Shown here in pieces: positions 34,358 through 41,631 of a DNA stretch of 64,000 nucleotides. Every line of letters starts with the position of its first letter. Position 1 is the first letter of the stretch. The DNA comes from Bacillota bacterium. GTDB lineage: Bacteria > Bacillota > Clostridia > Acetivibrionales > DTU013. The notes beneath the pieces are model-generated. The model searched no databases, was not told the origin of the DNA, and worked only from the letters and a program-made list of their open reading frames with translations. Position numbers and translations under genes: made by a program. The stretch is from NCBI GenBank assembly GCA_023433505.1, contig JAEZCO010000033.1, forward strand, positions 37,236 through 101,235. The letters run 5' to 3'.

Positions 34358-35388
34358 ATGAATTTACTCCTTTTACCGCGGTGGAATTTCACACGCTGAC
34401 ATCCCTATTTGCCCAGGTTCTGTCCACAAAGGAAACTCCCGTGATCATACCGGGCGAGGCTATCTTAGGCATAGAAGCGATTGCCGCAGGCGTCGCTGCG
34501 CCGGGCCGCAGAATTCTGAATGTGGTAACCGGCCCATACGGAAAAATTTTCGGTGACTGGCTTGCCCGGGGCGGTGCGGAGGTCGTCGAACTGCGGACGC
34601 CCTATAATGAAGTGACAGCGGCTGACGCGGTCGCTGCGGAGATTGAACGCAGTCGCCCCTGCGCGCTTGCGTTTGTGCAGGCGGAAGCGGCTACAGGCGG
34701 TTCCAACCCTACAAAAGAAATATTGGAAATCGCGCGCCGTAATAATCTGGTTACTGTGGTGGATTCGGTTTCAGCAATTGGGGCGGAGCCGGTGCTCATG
34801 GATGAATGGGGAATGGATTTTGTGGCAATCGGCGCTCAAAAGGCGCTGGCCGGCCCGAATGGGGTCAGTGCCGTTGGTATTTCGGCGCGGGGATGGGAAT
34901 TTTTAGAGTCAAATCCGGTTGCTCCCCAAAATTCCATCCTGTCGCTGCTTGATTTGAAACCCCGTCCCGGCGGCGAATCTTTACAGGTTGCGGCAAACAT
35001 TCCGATTTTGGAAGCGCGGGCCGCGATCAAAGCCCTCGCTCAGATTGAGGAAGAAGGCCTGCCTTCGGTTTATCGCCGGCATGCGCTGGCGGCCGCCTCG
35101 GCAATTGCGGGAATTCAGGCATTGGGCCTTGAACCGTGGCAGAGAAGGAAAGATGGCCGTTCTCCGCTCGTCACAACGGTGCGCATTCCGCAGGGCGAAA
35201 CTTTACAGCTTCAACGTCCGGTGGGTATCCTGGCACCCGGAGGCGGCGAGCTTTACAATAAGCTTTTGAGAATCAACCATTTTGGCGCAAACGCAAATCA
35301 GGAAAGCGTTGAAGAGGCAATCCGCACACTTTCAGAGCTCATGCATCGCGAACCGGGTGATGCAATATCTGCCGAAAGGAAGGTGTGA
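34354..35388 (+). CDS. Class V PLP-dependent aminotransferase
   Basis: Pyridoxal-phosphate enzyme of 344 aa related to the alanine/serine-glyoxylate and ureidoglycine-type aminotransferases. Visible are the substrate/PLP region VVTGPYGKIFGDWLARGGAE, the aspartate in VTVVDSVSAIGAEPV and the lysine segment FVAIGAQKALAGPNGVSAVG, whose lysine should form the PLP Schiff base. The C-terminal arginine region is LLRINHFGANANQESVEEAI. It starts in a 4-bp ATGA overlap with the ATPase gene. It probably acts on the imported compound or its hydrolysis product; the substrate is not known. Confidence 0.82.
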   Translation: MNEFTPFTAVEFHTLTSLFAQVLSTKETPVIIPGEAILGIEAIAAGVAAPGRRILNVVTGPYGKIFGDWLARGGAEVVELRTPYNEVTAADAVAAEIERSRPCALAFVQAEAATGGSNPTKEILEIARRNNLVTVVDSVSAIGAEPVLMDEWGMDFVAIGAQKALAGPNGVSAVGISARGWEFLESNPVAPQNSILSLLDLKPRPGGESLQVAANIPILEARAAIKALAQIEEEGLPSVYRRHALAAASAIAGIQALGLEPWQRRKDGRSPLVTTVRIPQGETLQLQRPVGILAPGGGELYNKLLRINHFGANANQESVEEAIRTLSELMHREPGDAISAERKV

Positions 35389-35397
35389 AAAATAGTA

Positions 35398-36528
35398 ATG
35401 GGAAACGAGCAAACGTATAAGAATATTTTTGTGGCGGGAATCGAGGGGAAACAATTTGATATTGCAGCCAGCAACGGACGTTTTACATCCATTACCGAGT
35501 CGGAAACCTTTCACTTGAATCCTCCGGACAAGGGATTGTGGATCAGTCCCGGAATCATCGATCTTCATCTTCACTTGGGGTGGACGGATTTTGAGTATGC
35601 CGACCAGCTCAAGCGCGAAGCAAGTGAAATCGAGACTCTGCAGGCACGGGCATTCGATGCGACTTTGCGGGCCGGGGTAACAACAGTGCGCGACGCCGGC
35701 GGGCTTTTACCGGATGCTGTGAAGCAAATCAGCCGGAAGTATCGCCTGACTTTAGGTGTTATTGCCTGCGGCGCCATGCTCGGGGCGGAAGATGCGAAGG
35801 GCGCCCGCCATCTCCAAAGCAGGATAACGGAGATCACCCCTACCGGAGCAAGATGGATTAAGGTTTTTGCTGCCGGCGGGCTGGGTTCTCAGAGAGAAAG
35901 AGTACTCGAACCAGTTTTCTCAAAAGAAGAATTCTTCACCATCGTACGCAGCGCCCATACCTGTGCTATGAAAGTGATGGTTCACACCTGGGGCGGCGCG
36001 ACTTTGGATTGGGTTGCCGAAGCAGGCGCAGACTCGGTGGAGCACGGAGTTTATATGACGGAAGATCAGGCATTCCGGCTTGCAGAAGCCCAAATCCCAC
36101 TGATCCCTACTACGGCCATCTATCGGATAGCCGCAGATCCTGCCGGGGTTCTCGCACTCCCCGCGGGATTGCGGGAACGTGCCGCTTATGCTGCCGATGC
36201 ACACCCGAAGGCTGTTCGCTATGCAAAACGGGCGGGCGTAAAGATTGGTTTCGGCACTGACTTTGCAGCCCCTGCACTGCATGGATGCAACCTTGAGGAA
36301 TTTGACTCGCTGATGGATTGCGGCCTGACCCGCGCGGAGGCGTGGCAATCCGCAACCGCAGTCAGCGCCGGAATTGTGGACGAAGGGAGCATGCTTGGCT
36401 GCATAAAAGAGGGGTATCTTGCAGATGCCGTTCTTTATAATGCCGATCCATACAAGGCGCCAAATGCGAAAGCATTGCGCGAAAGTATCGTATCTGTGAG
36501 GAAAGGGACGGCGGAACAGGAGATTTAA
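35398..36528 (+). CDS. Amidohydrolase-superfamily protein, imidazolonepropionase/Xaa-Pro-like
   Basis: Metal-dependent hydrolase of 376 aa. The metal ligands are in place: HxH in GIIDLHLHLGW, a candidate carboxylated lysine in ARWIKVFAAGGLGSQ, histidines in VMVHTWGG and DSVEHGVYM, and the catalytic aspartate in IGFGTDFAAPALHG. This pattern fits the binuclear subgroup of peptidase- and lactam-cleaving amidohydrolases. It follows the aminotransferase by 9 bp and closes the operon. Import, hydrolysis and transamination of an N-acyl or peptide substrate is the simplest reading, by inference. Confidence 0.82.
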   Translation: MGNEQTYKNIFVAGIEGKQFDIAASNGRFTSITESETFHLNPPDKGLWISPGIIDLHLHLGWTDFEYADQLKREASEIETLQARAFDATLRAGVTTVRDAGGLLPDAVKQISRKYRLTLGVIACGAMLGAEDAKGARHLQSRITEITPTGARWIKVFAAGGLGSQRERVLEPVFSKEEFFTIVRSAHTCAMKVMVHTWGGATLDWVAEAGADSVEHGVYMTEDQAFRLAEAQIPLIPTTAIYRIAADPAGVLALPAGLRERAAYAADAHPKAVRYAKRAGVKIGFGTDFAAPALHGCNLEEFDSLMDCGLTRAEAWQSATAVSAGIVDEGSMLGCIKEGYLADAVLYNADPYKAPNAKALRESIVSVRKGTAEQEI

Positions 36529-36549
36529 ATCCGACAAAAGGAAAAGGAC

Positions 36550-36579
36550 GTTTTTCGTATGCCTGAATATTACAATTTA
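36550..36579 (+). repeat. Right copy of the direct repeat flanking the ABC-transporter island
   Basis: This is 30 nt ending GAATATTACAATTTA, matching 29024-29052 with two substitutions and one extra base. It lies 21 bp after the amidohydrolase stop. Both copies are followed at a distance by a loosely similar AGCTTG(G)ATA(A)CTGG. Confidence 0.65.
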
Positions 36580-36659
36580 TTCATTCAAACGCGGGTACTT
36601 TAGCTTGGATACTGGTTGGAAATGCATACCTTCAAGCTTGAGCAGCAGTTGATTAACAT

Positions 36660-36692
36660 AAAGTTTTGATGATCCCTGTCAAAACTTTTTTT
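36660..36692 (+). terminator. Rho-independent terminator of the ABC-transporter operon
   Basis: A perfect 10-bp stem AAAGTTTTGA (36660-36669) / TCAAAACTTT (36679-36688) is followed by a T-run to 36692. Confidence 0.88.
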
Positions 36693-36708
36693 ACTGCGGC
36701 CGCTAAAA

Positions 36709-36741
36709 ATGACAAATAATTCCAGATGCTTTGGTTATAAT
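36709..36741 (+). promoter_or_regulatory. Candidate Spo0A-dependent spoIIE promoter
   Basis: ATGACA (36709-36714) and TATAAT (36736-36741) are 21 bp apart. That is too far for an ordinary sigma-A promoter but matches the known 21-22 bp spacing of Spo0A-activated spoII promoters in Bacillus. TGACAAA (36710-36716) is one base off the 0A box TGNCGAA and overlaps the -35 box. Confidence 0.5.
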
Positions 36742-36772
36742 CGGAATGGTAAAAAAGTGTCTGGAGGTACAA

Positions 36773-39178
36773 ATGATGAAGACTGTGACTGTTCCCATGA
36801 GGAAACAGGGAGGTATGCCGTCATACGCCCTGGGAAGGACAATCGGAAGTAAAATCGTCAGCCTGCTTGCTTCCGATAATAATTATATCCTGCTGCCGGC
36901 AGCATTGCTGCTGGGGAGGACGAATCTTGCCGACGGCCTGATGCCTTTCGGCTTTGCTTTTTTTGCAGCAGCGGCGGGACTTGGCATCAACAGAGTGTTG
37001 ATTGCAGCGGCCGTATTGATTGGAATACTTTCAAGCGGAGGCATGGAGCATATCTATATAACGGGCGCCGCCATGCTGCTTTTCATTGTTTTCAGCCTTC
37101 CTTTAAAAAACGTACGGAATGCGCTCCCGTTAAAGCATTCCTGTCTGGCTTTCCTGAGTATTCTTATCCCTCAGGCTTTGTTCACAGGTCTCCAGGGATT
37201 TCTTCTATATGATTTGCTGCGGTCTGTTTTCTGTTCATTTATCGTATTTGTCATTTTTTTCGTATTTCATAACACATTATCAATGCTGACCGCTGCCGGC
37301 AAAAAAAATGTGCTGGGCAGCGAGGAAATGATCAGTATTGCCATCACTGCCGCATTAGCCGTTTCCGGTATAAGAGGAATAAACATATTCGGATTCTCTC
37401 CTGAAAGCATCATCTGTATATTAATGATTTTGCTGTTCAGCTTCAAATGCGGTCCCGGAGTCGGTGCAGCTGCGGGAGTGGCCATCGGCTTGATTGTAAG
37501 CATGTCCTCGGAGGTAACTCCCCTTGCCATCGGAACGTATGCCTTCTGTGGACTTTTGTCGGGTATTTTCAGGGGCTTTGGGAAGGCCGGCGCAGGATTG
37601 GGCTTTGTCCTGGGCAATGCCATCCTTGCCATCTATCTGGACAGCTCGGCGGAAGCATTTATCTATTTTAAGGAAATCATTCTGTCGGTGGCGATTTTCT
37701 TTTTTATACCGCAGAAGCTGATTGATTTGACAGCCGGCCCTTTTAACAGGGATTCGGGGGCTTATGTAGATAAGAGAGGCTATACCAGACGTATCCGGGA
37801 TATAACCGTTGAAAAGCTTGATAAATTCTCAAAGGCCTTCAAGGAGCTGTCAAAAACCTTCGGTGAAATTTCCCAGACAAAAGTGGTAACGGACAGGCAG
37901 GATATTACGGTTCTCTTTGACAAGGTTGCTGAAAGGGTCTGCAGAGATTGCAGCCTTTGTCTCCACTGCTGGGATAGAAATTTTTACGATACCTACCAGG
38001 TGATGTTCAGAATCGTAGAAGGTCTTGAGCTTAAAGGAAGAATCGAGGTGAATGACATCCCCCCCTATTTCCTCGAACGCTGTGAAAGAATCAATGATTT
38101 CGTTGATGCCGTCAACAGTGCTTACGAGCTTTTCAAGGTCGATATGGTATGGAAAAACCGCATCGGAGAGAGCAGAAGCCTTATCTCACAGCAGTTTGAC
38201 GGACTGTCCACCGTCATCTCCAGTCTCGCGGAGGAAATCGATACGGAGGTGAATTTCTCCGGAGCCCTGGAAGATGAAGCATATATTGCCCTTAATAATG
38301 CAGGGATCAAGACCAGGGAAGTTGTGGTGTACAAAAATAAATGGGGCAAATACGAAGCAGGCATAATCCATACGGGCTGCGGCGGAGGCAGAGTATGCAT
38401 AAGCCTGGTGGAAAAGACCTTAAGCAGCATTTTGGGGAGGCATATGGTAAAGGAAAGCGAGGAATGTAAAAAGGCCAGGGACGGCATGTGTTCATTGAAG
38501 CTTATTGAAGAGGAGAACCTGAAGATATCGGTGAACGTGGCAAAGAAGGCCAAACATGGAAGCGATGTGTCCGGAGACAACTTTACTTTTATGAATGCCG
38601 GCAACGGCAAATATTTTATCGCTCTCAGCGACGGTATGGGGTCGGGCTATAGGGCGTCAGTCCAGAGCAAGGCGACAGTAAGCATGCTGGAAAATTTTCT
38701 GGAGTCCGGCTTTGACAAGGATATGGCCGTGAGGCTTGTAAACTCGGTCCTTGTAATGAGGTCCACCGACGATACCTTTTCCACCATGGACATCTCCGTC
38801 ATCGACCTTTTCAACGGTGAGACGGAATTTGTGAAAATCGGAGCCGCACCTACCTATCTGAAGACAAATGACCGGATTGAGATAATAAAATCGGCCTCAC
38901 TTCCCGCCGGAATACTGGTAAGTGTTGATACCGAGCTTATACATAAGGATATAGATACCGGAGACATGCTCATCATGATGACGGACGGAATCATCGACAG
39001 CTTTGAGGGAGAGGAGGCAGGAGACCGCGTATTGCTGAAATTTCTTCAGGAGATTCAAAGCATAAACCCGCAACAGGTGGCCGATGATATTCTGGAAAGA
39101 GCCATGGCAAATTGCGAAGGAAAGCCCATGGACGACATGACCGTCATTGTGGCAAAAGTATGGAAGAGATATCGGTGA
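36773..39178 (+). CDS. spoIIE: Stage II sporulation protein E (SpoIIE phosphatase)
   Basis: Membrane PP2C-type serine phosphatase that dephosphorylates SpoIIAA and so activates sigma-F in the forespore; it also acts at the polar septum. It has about 801 aa. The first 320 residues hold about ten membrane segments. The middle FtsZ-interacting region includes a cysteine cluster (VCRDCSLCLHCW). The C-terminal phosphatase domain has DVSGDNFTFMNAGNGKYF, ALSDGMGSGYRASVQS and MMTDGIIDSFEGE. Several starts are open; GGAGG lies 5 bases before the ATG at 36773. The domain layout and length are as expected. Confidence 0.96.
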   Translation: MMKTVTVPMRKQGGMPSYALGRTIGSKIVSLLASDNNYILLPAALLLGRTNLADGLMPFGFAFFAAAAGLGINRVLIAAAVLIGILSSGGMEHIYITGAAMLLFIVFSLPLKNVRNALPLKHSCLAFLSILIPQALFTGLQGFLLYDLLRSVFCSFIVFVIFFVFHNTLSMLTAAGKKNVLGSEEMISIAITAALAVSGIRGINIFGFSPESIICILMILLFSFKCGPGVGAAAGVAIGLIVSMSSEVTPLAIGTYAFCGLLSGIFRGFGKAGAGLGFVLGNAILAIYLDSSAEAFIYFKEIILSVAIFFFIPQKLIDLTAGPFNRDSGAYVDKRGYTRRIRDITVEKLDKFSKAFKELSKTFGEISQTKVVTDRQDITVLFDKVAERVCRDCSLCLHCWDRNFYDTYQVMFRIVEGLELKGRIEVNDIPPYFLERCERINDFVDAVNSAYELFKVDMVWKNRIGESRSLISQQFDGLSTVISSLAEEIDTEVNFSGALEDEAYIALNNAGIKTREVVVYKNKWGKYEAGIIHTGCGGGRVCISLVEKTLSSILGRHMVKESEECKKARDGMCSLKLIEEENLKISVNVAKKAKHGSDVSGDNFTFMNAGNGKYFIALSDGMGSGYRASVQSKATVSMLENFLESGFDKDMAVRLVNSVLVMRSTDDTFSTMDISVIDLFNGETEFVKIGAAPTYLKTNDRIEIIKSASLPAGILVSVDTELIHKDIDTGDMLIMMTDGIIDSFEGEEAGDRVLLKFLQEIQSINPQQVADDILERAMANCEGKPMDDMTVIVAKVWKRYR

Positions 39179-39199
39179 ACTGGTATATTTTTTATTTTT

Positions 39200-39260
39200 C
39201 TCCACAAACTATATCGAAGGCATAATATCTGCTATTTTACCTTTTATATAGTTTGTGGAG
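39200..39260 (+). repeat. 15-bp inverted repeat that covers the ribosome site of the next gene
   Basis: CTCCACAAACTATAT (39200-39214) pairs perfectly with ATATAGTTTGTGGAG (39246-39260) around a 31-nt loop. The right arm contains most of the GGAGG that serves the ATG at 39268. In RNA this hairpin would hide the ribosome site; in DNA it could be an operator. Confidence 0.7.
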
Positions 39261-39267
39261 GACGATT

Positions 39268-39612
39268 ATGGTAACCGGTGATACGAAAAGAATTGTTGTA
39301 ATAAAGGATATTTCCTCTAATTTGATTGAAGAGGCCATTTTGATTTTAAAGTGTGATCCCGGTTCACAGGGAGACAACGGACAGCCTGTGGTTTTAACCA
39401 ATAAGGGCAGGGTAAAAAACGAGTTTATCCTGAAGGAGGCAGAGTCTCTCATTAACAATTATATAAAGGATAACAGGATGCACGTAGTCCCTGACAGGCA
39501 CGGGAAAAAAATGAAGTTTCTTCAAAGAAAATCACTTATCAGCTTTATCATCAATACCTTGCTGATCGGCAGCATTGGCCTGCTCATATTCCTGGCAGGC
39601 AGGCTGTTCTAG
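39268..39612 (+). CDS. Hypothetical protein with C-terminal membrane anchor
   Basis: Protein of 114 aa. The soluble part starts MVTGDTKRIVVIKDISSNL and contains helical, charged segments (NEFILKEAESLINNYIKD). A single hydrophobic segment at the C-terminus (about 91-113, SFIINTLLIGSIGLLIFLAG) suggests a tail-anchored topology facing the cytoplasm. The ATG at 39268 has GGAGG at a good distance. It is not a family I can name. It lies behind spoIIE with a hairpin between them, so control may differ. Confidence 0.7.
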   Translation: MVTGDTKRIVVIKDISSNLIEEAILILKCDPGSQGDNGQPVVLTNKGRVKNEFILKEAESLINNYIKDNRMHVVPDRHGKKMKFLQRKSLISFIINTLLIGSIGLLIFLAGRLF

Positions 39613-39694
39613 CTTTTAAACTACATAAATGAGAGCTCTGCTCCAACTTATTCTCTTTTTTCAGACACCTTCACATGCAACTACTTGATTTTTG

Positions 39695-39733
39695 GAGATT
39701 GCCGCGCTCCACTGCGTTCACTCGCAATGACAG
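39695..39733 (+). repeat. REP-like repeat, copy 1
   Basis: This 39-nt sequence starts GAGATTGCCGCGCTCC and ends CTCGCAATGACAG. It matches 40067-40105 with one difference. The ATTGC/GCAAT ends pair, as in palindromic intergenic repeats found in many bacterial genomes. It lies in a 687-bp gap (39613-40299) with no credible gene. Confidence 0.75.
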
Positions 39734-39767
39734 ATGTAGCGGTTGACTTCCCTATCACTTTTAAAGC

Positions 39768-40016
39768 AAAATGGGTGGGCATGGCTGCGAATGAATGCGT
39801 CATGTGGAGTCATGACTGCAGGCTGTTTGTCCAGGCGAAGTTCGAATGCGGGGCCCCAGAGGAATGCCCGCCACCCTTCGGTACGGACGCCGAAGACGCT
39901 TGTCTTTGAGCCAGGGATGGCGAATGACAAGCGCCCGCATTGGGACGAGCCTGGATATTACAGCCTGCCCATGACGGAGCTTGATGCAGGGATTTGCAGT
40001 CATGTCCGCCCATTTT
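39768..40016 (+). repeat. Foldback element of about 249 bp with imperfect 25-bp terminal inverted repeats
   Basis: The left end is AAAATGGGTGGGCATGGCTG (first 20 bases; 39768-39792 in full). The right end at 39992-40016 is its reverse complement except for four transition differences that still allow G-U pairing. Inner stems include GCTTGTC/GACAAGC (about 39899-39932). It is GC-rich compared with its flanks, and open frames in it look like by-products of the structure. It sits between two REP-like copies. It may be a MITE-like repeat or a structured RNA. Confidence 0.6.
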
Positions 40017-40066
40017 CCTGAAAGTCAGCACCATCTCCTTAAACCCAGAATAGCATCCCGGAATTT

Positions 40067-40105
40067 GAGATTGCCGCGCTCCACTGCGTTCGCTCGCAAT
40101 GACAG
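40067..40105 (+). repeat. REP-like repeat, copy 2
   Basis: Second copy, in the same orientation as 39695-39733; it differs at one base (TTCG for TTCA). The two copies bracket the foldback element, 372 bp apart. Confidence 0.75.
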
Positions 40106-40200
40106 CACGTATTATGCACTATCCTACCAAAATGAACTATTATTTGTTTAAAAATCGATGCCTGCCTTTATCTTGTGCGCCCTGACAAAAATTTACCCCC

Positions 40201-40229
40201 TTGCGGATTTTCTGTCGATATGATACACT
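40201..40229 (+). promoter_or_regulatory. Promoter of rpsF-ssb-rpsR
   Basis: TTGCGG (40201-40206), a 17-bp spacer and TACACT (40224-40229), about 70 bp before rpsF. The leader contains GGGCCGTTTAGTCC, which could belong to an S6:S18-binding leader hairpin; that is only a suggestion. Confidence 0.5.
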
Positions 40230-40299
40230 ACTACCTTGGAATCCTTGCTCTGCACTCTTGGCTGCAGGGCCGTTTAGTCCAGAAGGAGGTGAAGGTCGA

Positions 40300-40587
40300 A
40301 TGGTGAACAAGTATGAATCCATCTTCATCATCAATTCCGAAATTGGGGAAGAAAATACAAAGGCTCTTGTAGAAAAGTTCAAGAACCTGCTGGAAACTTC
40401 CGCACAGTTGGAAAGCATTGATGAGTGGGGAAAAAGAAGGTTAGCTTATCCAATCAATGATAAGAATGAAGGTTATTATGTTCTCGTAAATTTCAGCGCA
40501 GAATCGGAGTTTCCGCATGAGCTTGAGAGAATTTACAAGATTACCGACGGTATTATCAAGTATATGATTATCAAGAAAGATATTTAA
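40300..40587 (+). CDS. rpsF: 30S ribosomal protein S6
   Basis: Protein of 95 aa of the small subunit platform, partner of S18. The family start MVNKYESIFIIN is clear, with IDEWGKRRLAYPINDKNEGY in the middle and RIYKITDGIIKYMIIKKD at the end. AGAAGGAGG lies 10 bases before the ATG at 40300. It heads rpsF-ssb-rpsR, the usual order in Firmicutes, so replication and ribosome genes are co-expressed. Confidence 0.97.
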   Translation: MVNKYESIFIINSEIGEENTKALVEKFKNLLETSAQLESIDEWGKRRLAYPINDKNEGYYVLVNFSAESEFPHELERIYKITDGIIKYMIIKKDI

Positions 40588-40596
40588 GGTGGTATT

Positions 40597-41019
40597 ATGA
40601 ATAAGGTTATTTTAATGGGCCGACTTGTAAAGGATCCCGAATTAAGGTACACCAGCGCTAATAACACTGCGGTTTGCAGTTTTAGCCTGGCGGTAAACAA
40701 ACGTTTCTCAAAACCCGGCGAAGAGAAGCAGGCTGACTTTTTCAACATCGTAGCATGGGAAAAGACAGCGGAATTCTGCGGCAAATGGTTTGAGAAGGGA
40801 CGCCAGGTCGTTGTGGTGGGAAGGCTTCAAAACAGGTCCTGGGATGATAATGAAGGCAAAAAGCACTATATCACCGAGGTTGTGGCGGAGGAAACCTATT
40901 TTGCAGACAGCAAGAAAAATGAGGGAGCACCGGCGCAGAGACCTGCAGGAGCATCCGCTCCGGGCGGACAAAGTGACGGCTTCTATCCTTTGGATGAAGA
41001 CGATGATCTCCCGTTTTAG
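40597..41019 (+). CDS. ssb: Single-stranded DNA-binding protein
   Basis: OB-fold protein of 140 aa that coats single-stranded DNA in replication and repair. The start MNKVILMGRLVKDPELRYTS and the core FFNIVAWEKTAEFCGKWFEK are typical. A flexible linker rich in Gly, Ala and Pro leads to the acidic tip DEDDDLPF, the docking site for partner proteins. It lies between rpsF (9-bp gap) and rpsR. Confidence 0.98.
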   Translation: MNKVILMGRLVKDPELRYTSANNTAVCSFSLAVNKRFSKPGEEKQADFFNIVAWEKTAEFCGKWFEKGRQVVVVGRLQNRSWDDNEGKKHYITEVVAEETYFADSKKNEGAPAQRPAGASAPGGQSDGFYPLDEDDDLPF

Positions 41020-41063
41020 ATAACCTGAAGCAAGTGAAATTATGATGAAAGGAGGCGTTTGAT

Positions 41064-41360
41064 ATGCCAGGTGGAAGAAGAGATAACAAAGGCGGCGGCG
41101 GAAGAGATTCTTATGACAAGGGCGAAGGCAAAGGCGGCATGAGAATGAGAAGAGCAAAGAAGAAAGTGTGCTCCTTCTGCGTTGACAAAGTTACCGACAT
41201 TGATTATAAGGAAGTATCAAAAATAAGGAAATATATCTCCGAAAGAGGCAAGATTCTCCCAAGGAGGATTTCCGGAAATTGCGCAAAGCATCAGCGCCAG
41301 CTGACGATTGCCATTAAGAGGGCAAGAGTCGTAGCACTGCTGCCTTATACCGCAGAATAG
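41064..41360 (+). CDS. rpsR: 30S ribosomal protein S18
   Basis: Ribosomal protein of 98 aa, partner of S6. The conserved core begins KKKVCSFCVDKVTDIDYKEV and includes ILPRRISGNCAKHQRQLTIA and RARVVALLPYT. Two or three cysteines (VCSFC and GNC) suggest a zinc-type variant. The first 30 residues are a Gly/Lys/Arg-rich extension longer than in many S18 proteins. AAAGGAGG precedes the ATG. It ends the operon before a foldback element. Confidence 0.97.
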   Translation: MPGGRRDNKGGGGRDSYDKGEGKGGMRMRRAKKKVCSFCVDKVTDIDYKEVSKIRKYISERGKILPRRISGNCAKHQRQLTIAIKRARVVALLPYTAE

Positions 41361-41370
41361 GCAAAAGATG

Positions 41371-41526
41371 AAGGGGACGATTTTTCTTTCTCTATAGTAC
41401 TACAGCGAAAGTTCCAATATTTACCGGATTGACGTCTTGCAGGAGCACTGCGGTTTTGAATCATTCTGCAAGGAGGATACTGTGACTTTCGCTGTAGTAT
41501 TCATGAGATGGAGGAGGCGTCCCCTT
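41371..41526 (+). repeat. Nested foldback element after rpsR
   Basis: Three nested inverted repeats make a 156-bp palindromic unit. The outer is AAGGGGACG (41371-41379) / CGTCCCCTT (41518-41526), the middle TACTACAGCGAAAGT (41398-41412) / ACTTTCGCTGTAGTA (41485-41499) and the inner CTTGCAG (41436-41442) / CTGCAAG (41466-41472). All three are perfect. It fills most of the gap between rpsR and pheA and may be a MITE-like repeat that also acts as a terminator. Confidence 0.7.
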
Positions 41527-41631
41527 GTTTTCTTCATCAAGCGCTGTAAATGGATTACTTCCCATAGGGCATTTTCAGTGCTTTTTGTGAAGTAAATTTC
41601 TATTGGAAATGGGACGGTGGAGCAGCAGGAT

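Noticed and set aside
36677..36683. TGTCAAA as a second 0A box before spoIIE
   Set aside because: It lies in the stem of the upstream operon's terminator, which explains the sequence.
39685..40034. Several overlapping open frames on both strands
   Set aside because: They lie within the foldback element and REP-like copies; frames on both strands with Arg/Pro/Cys-rich products are typical by-products of GC-rich palindromes.
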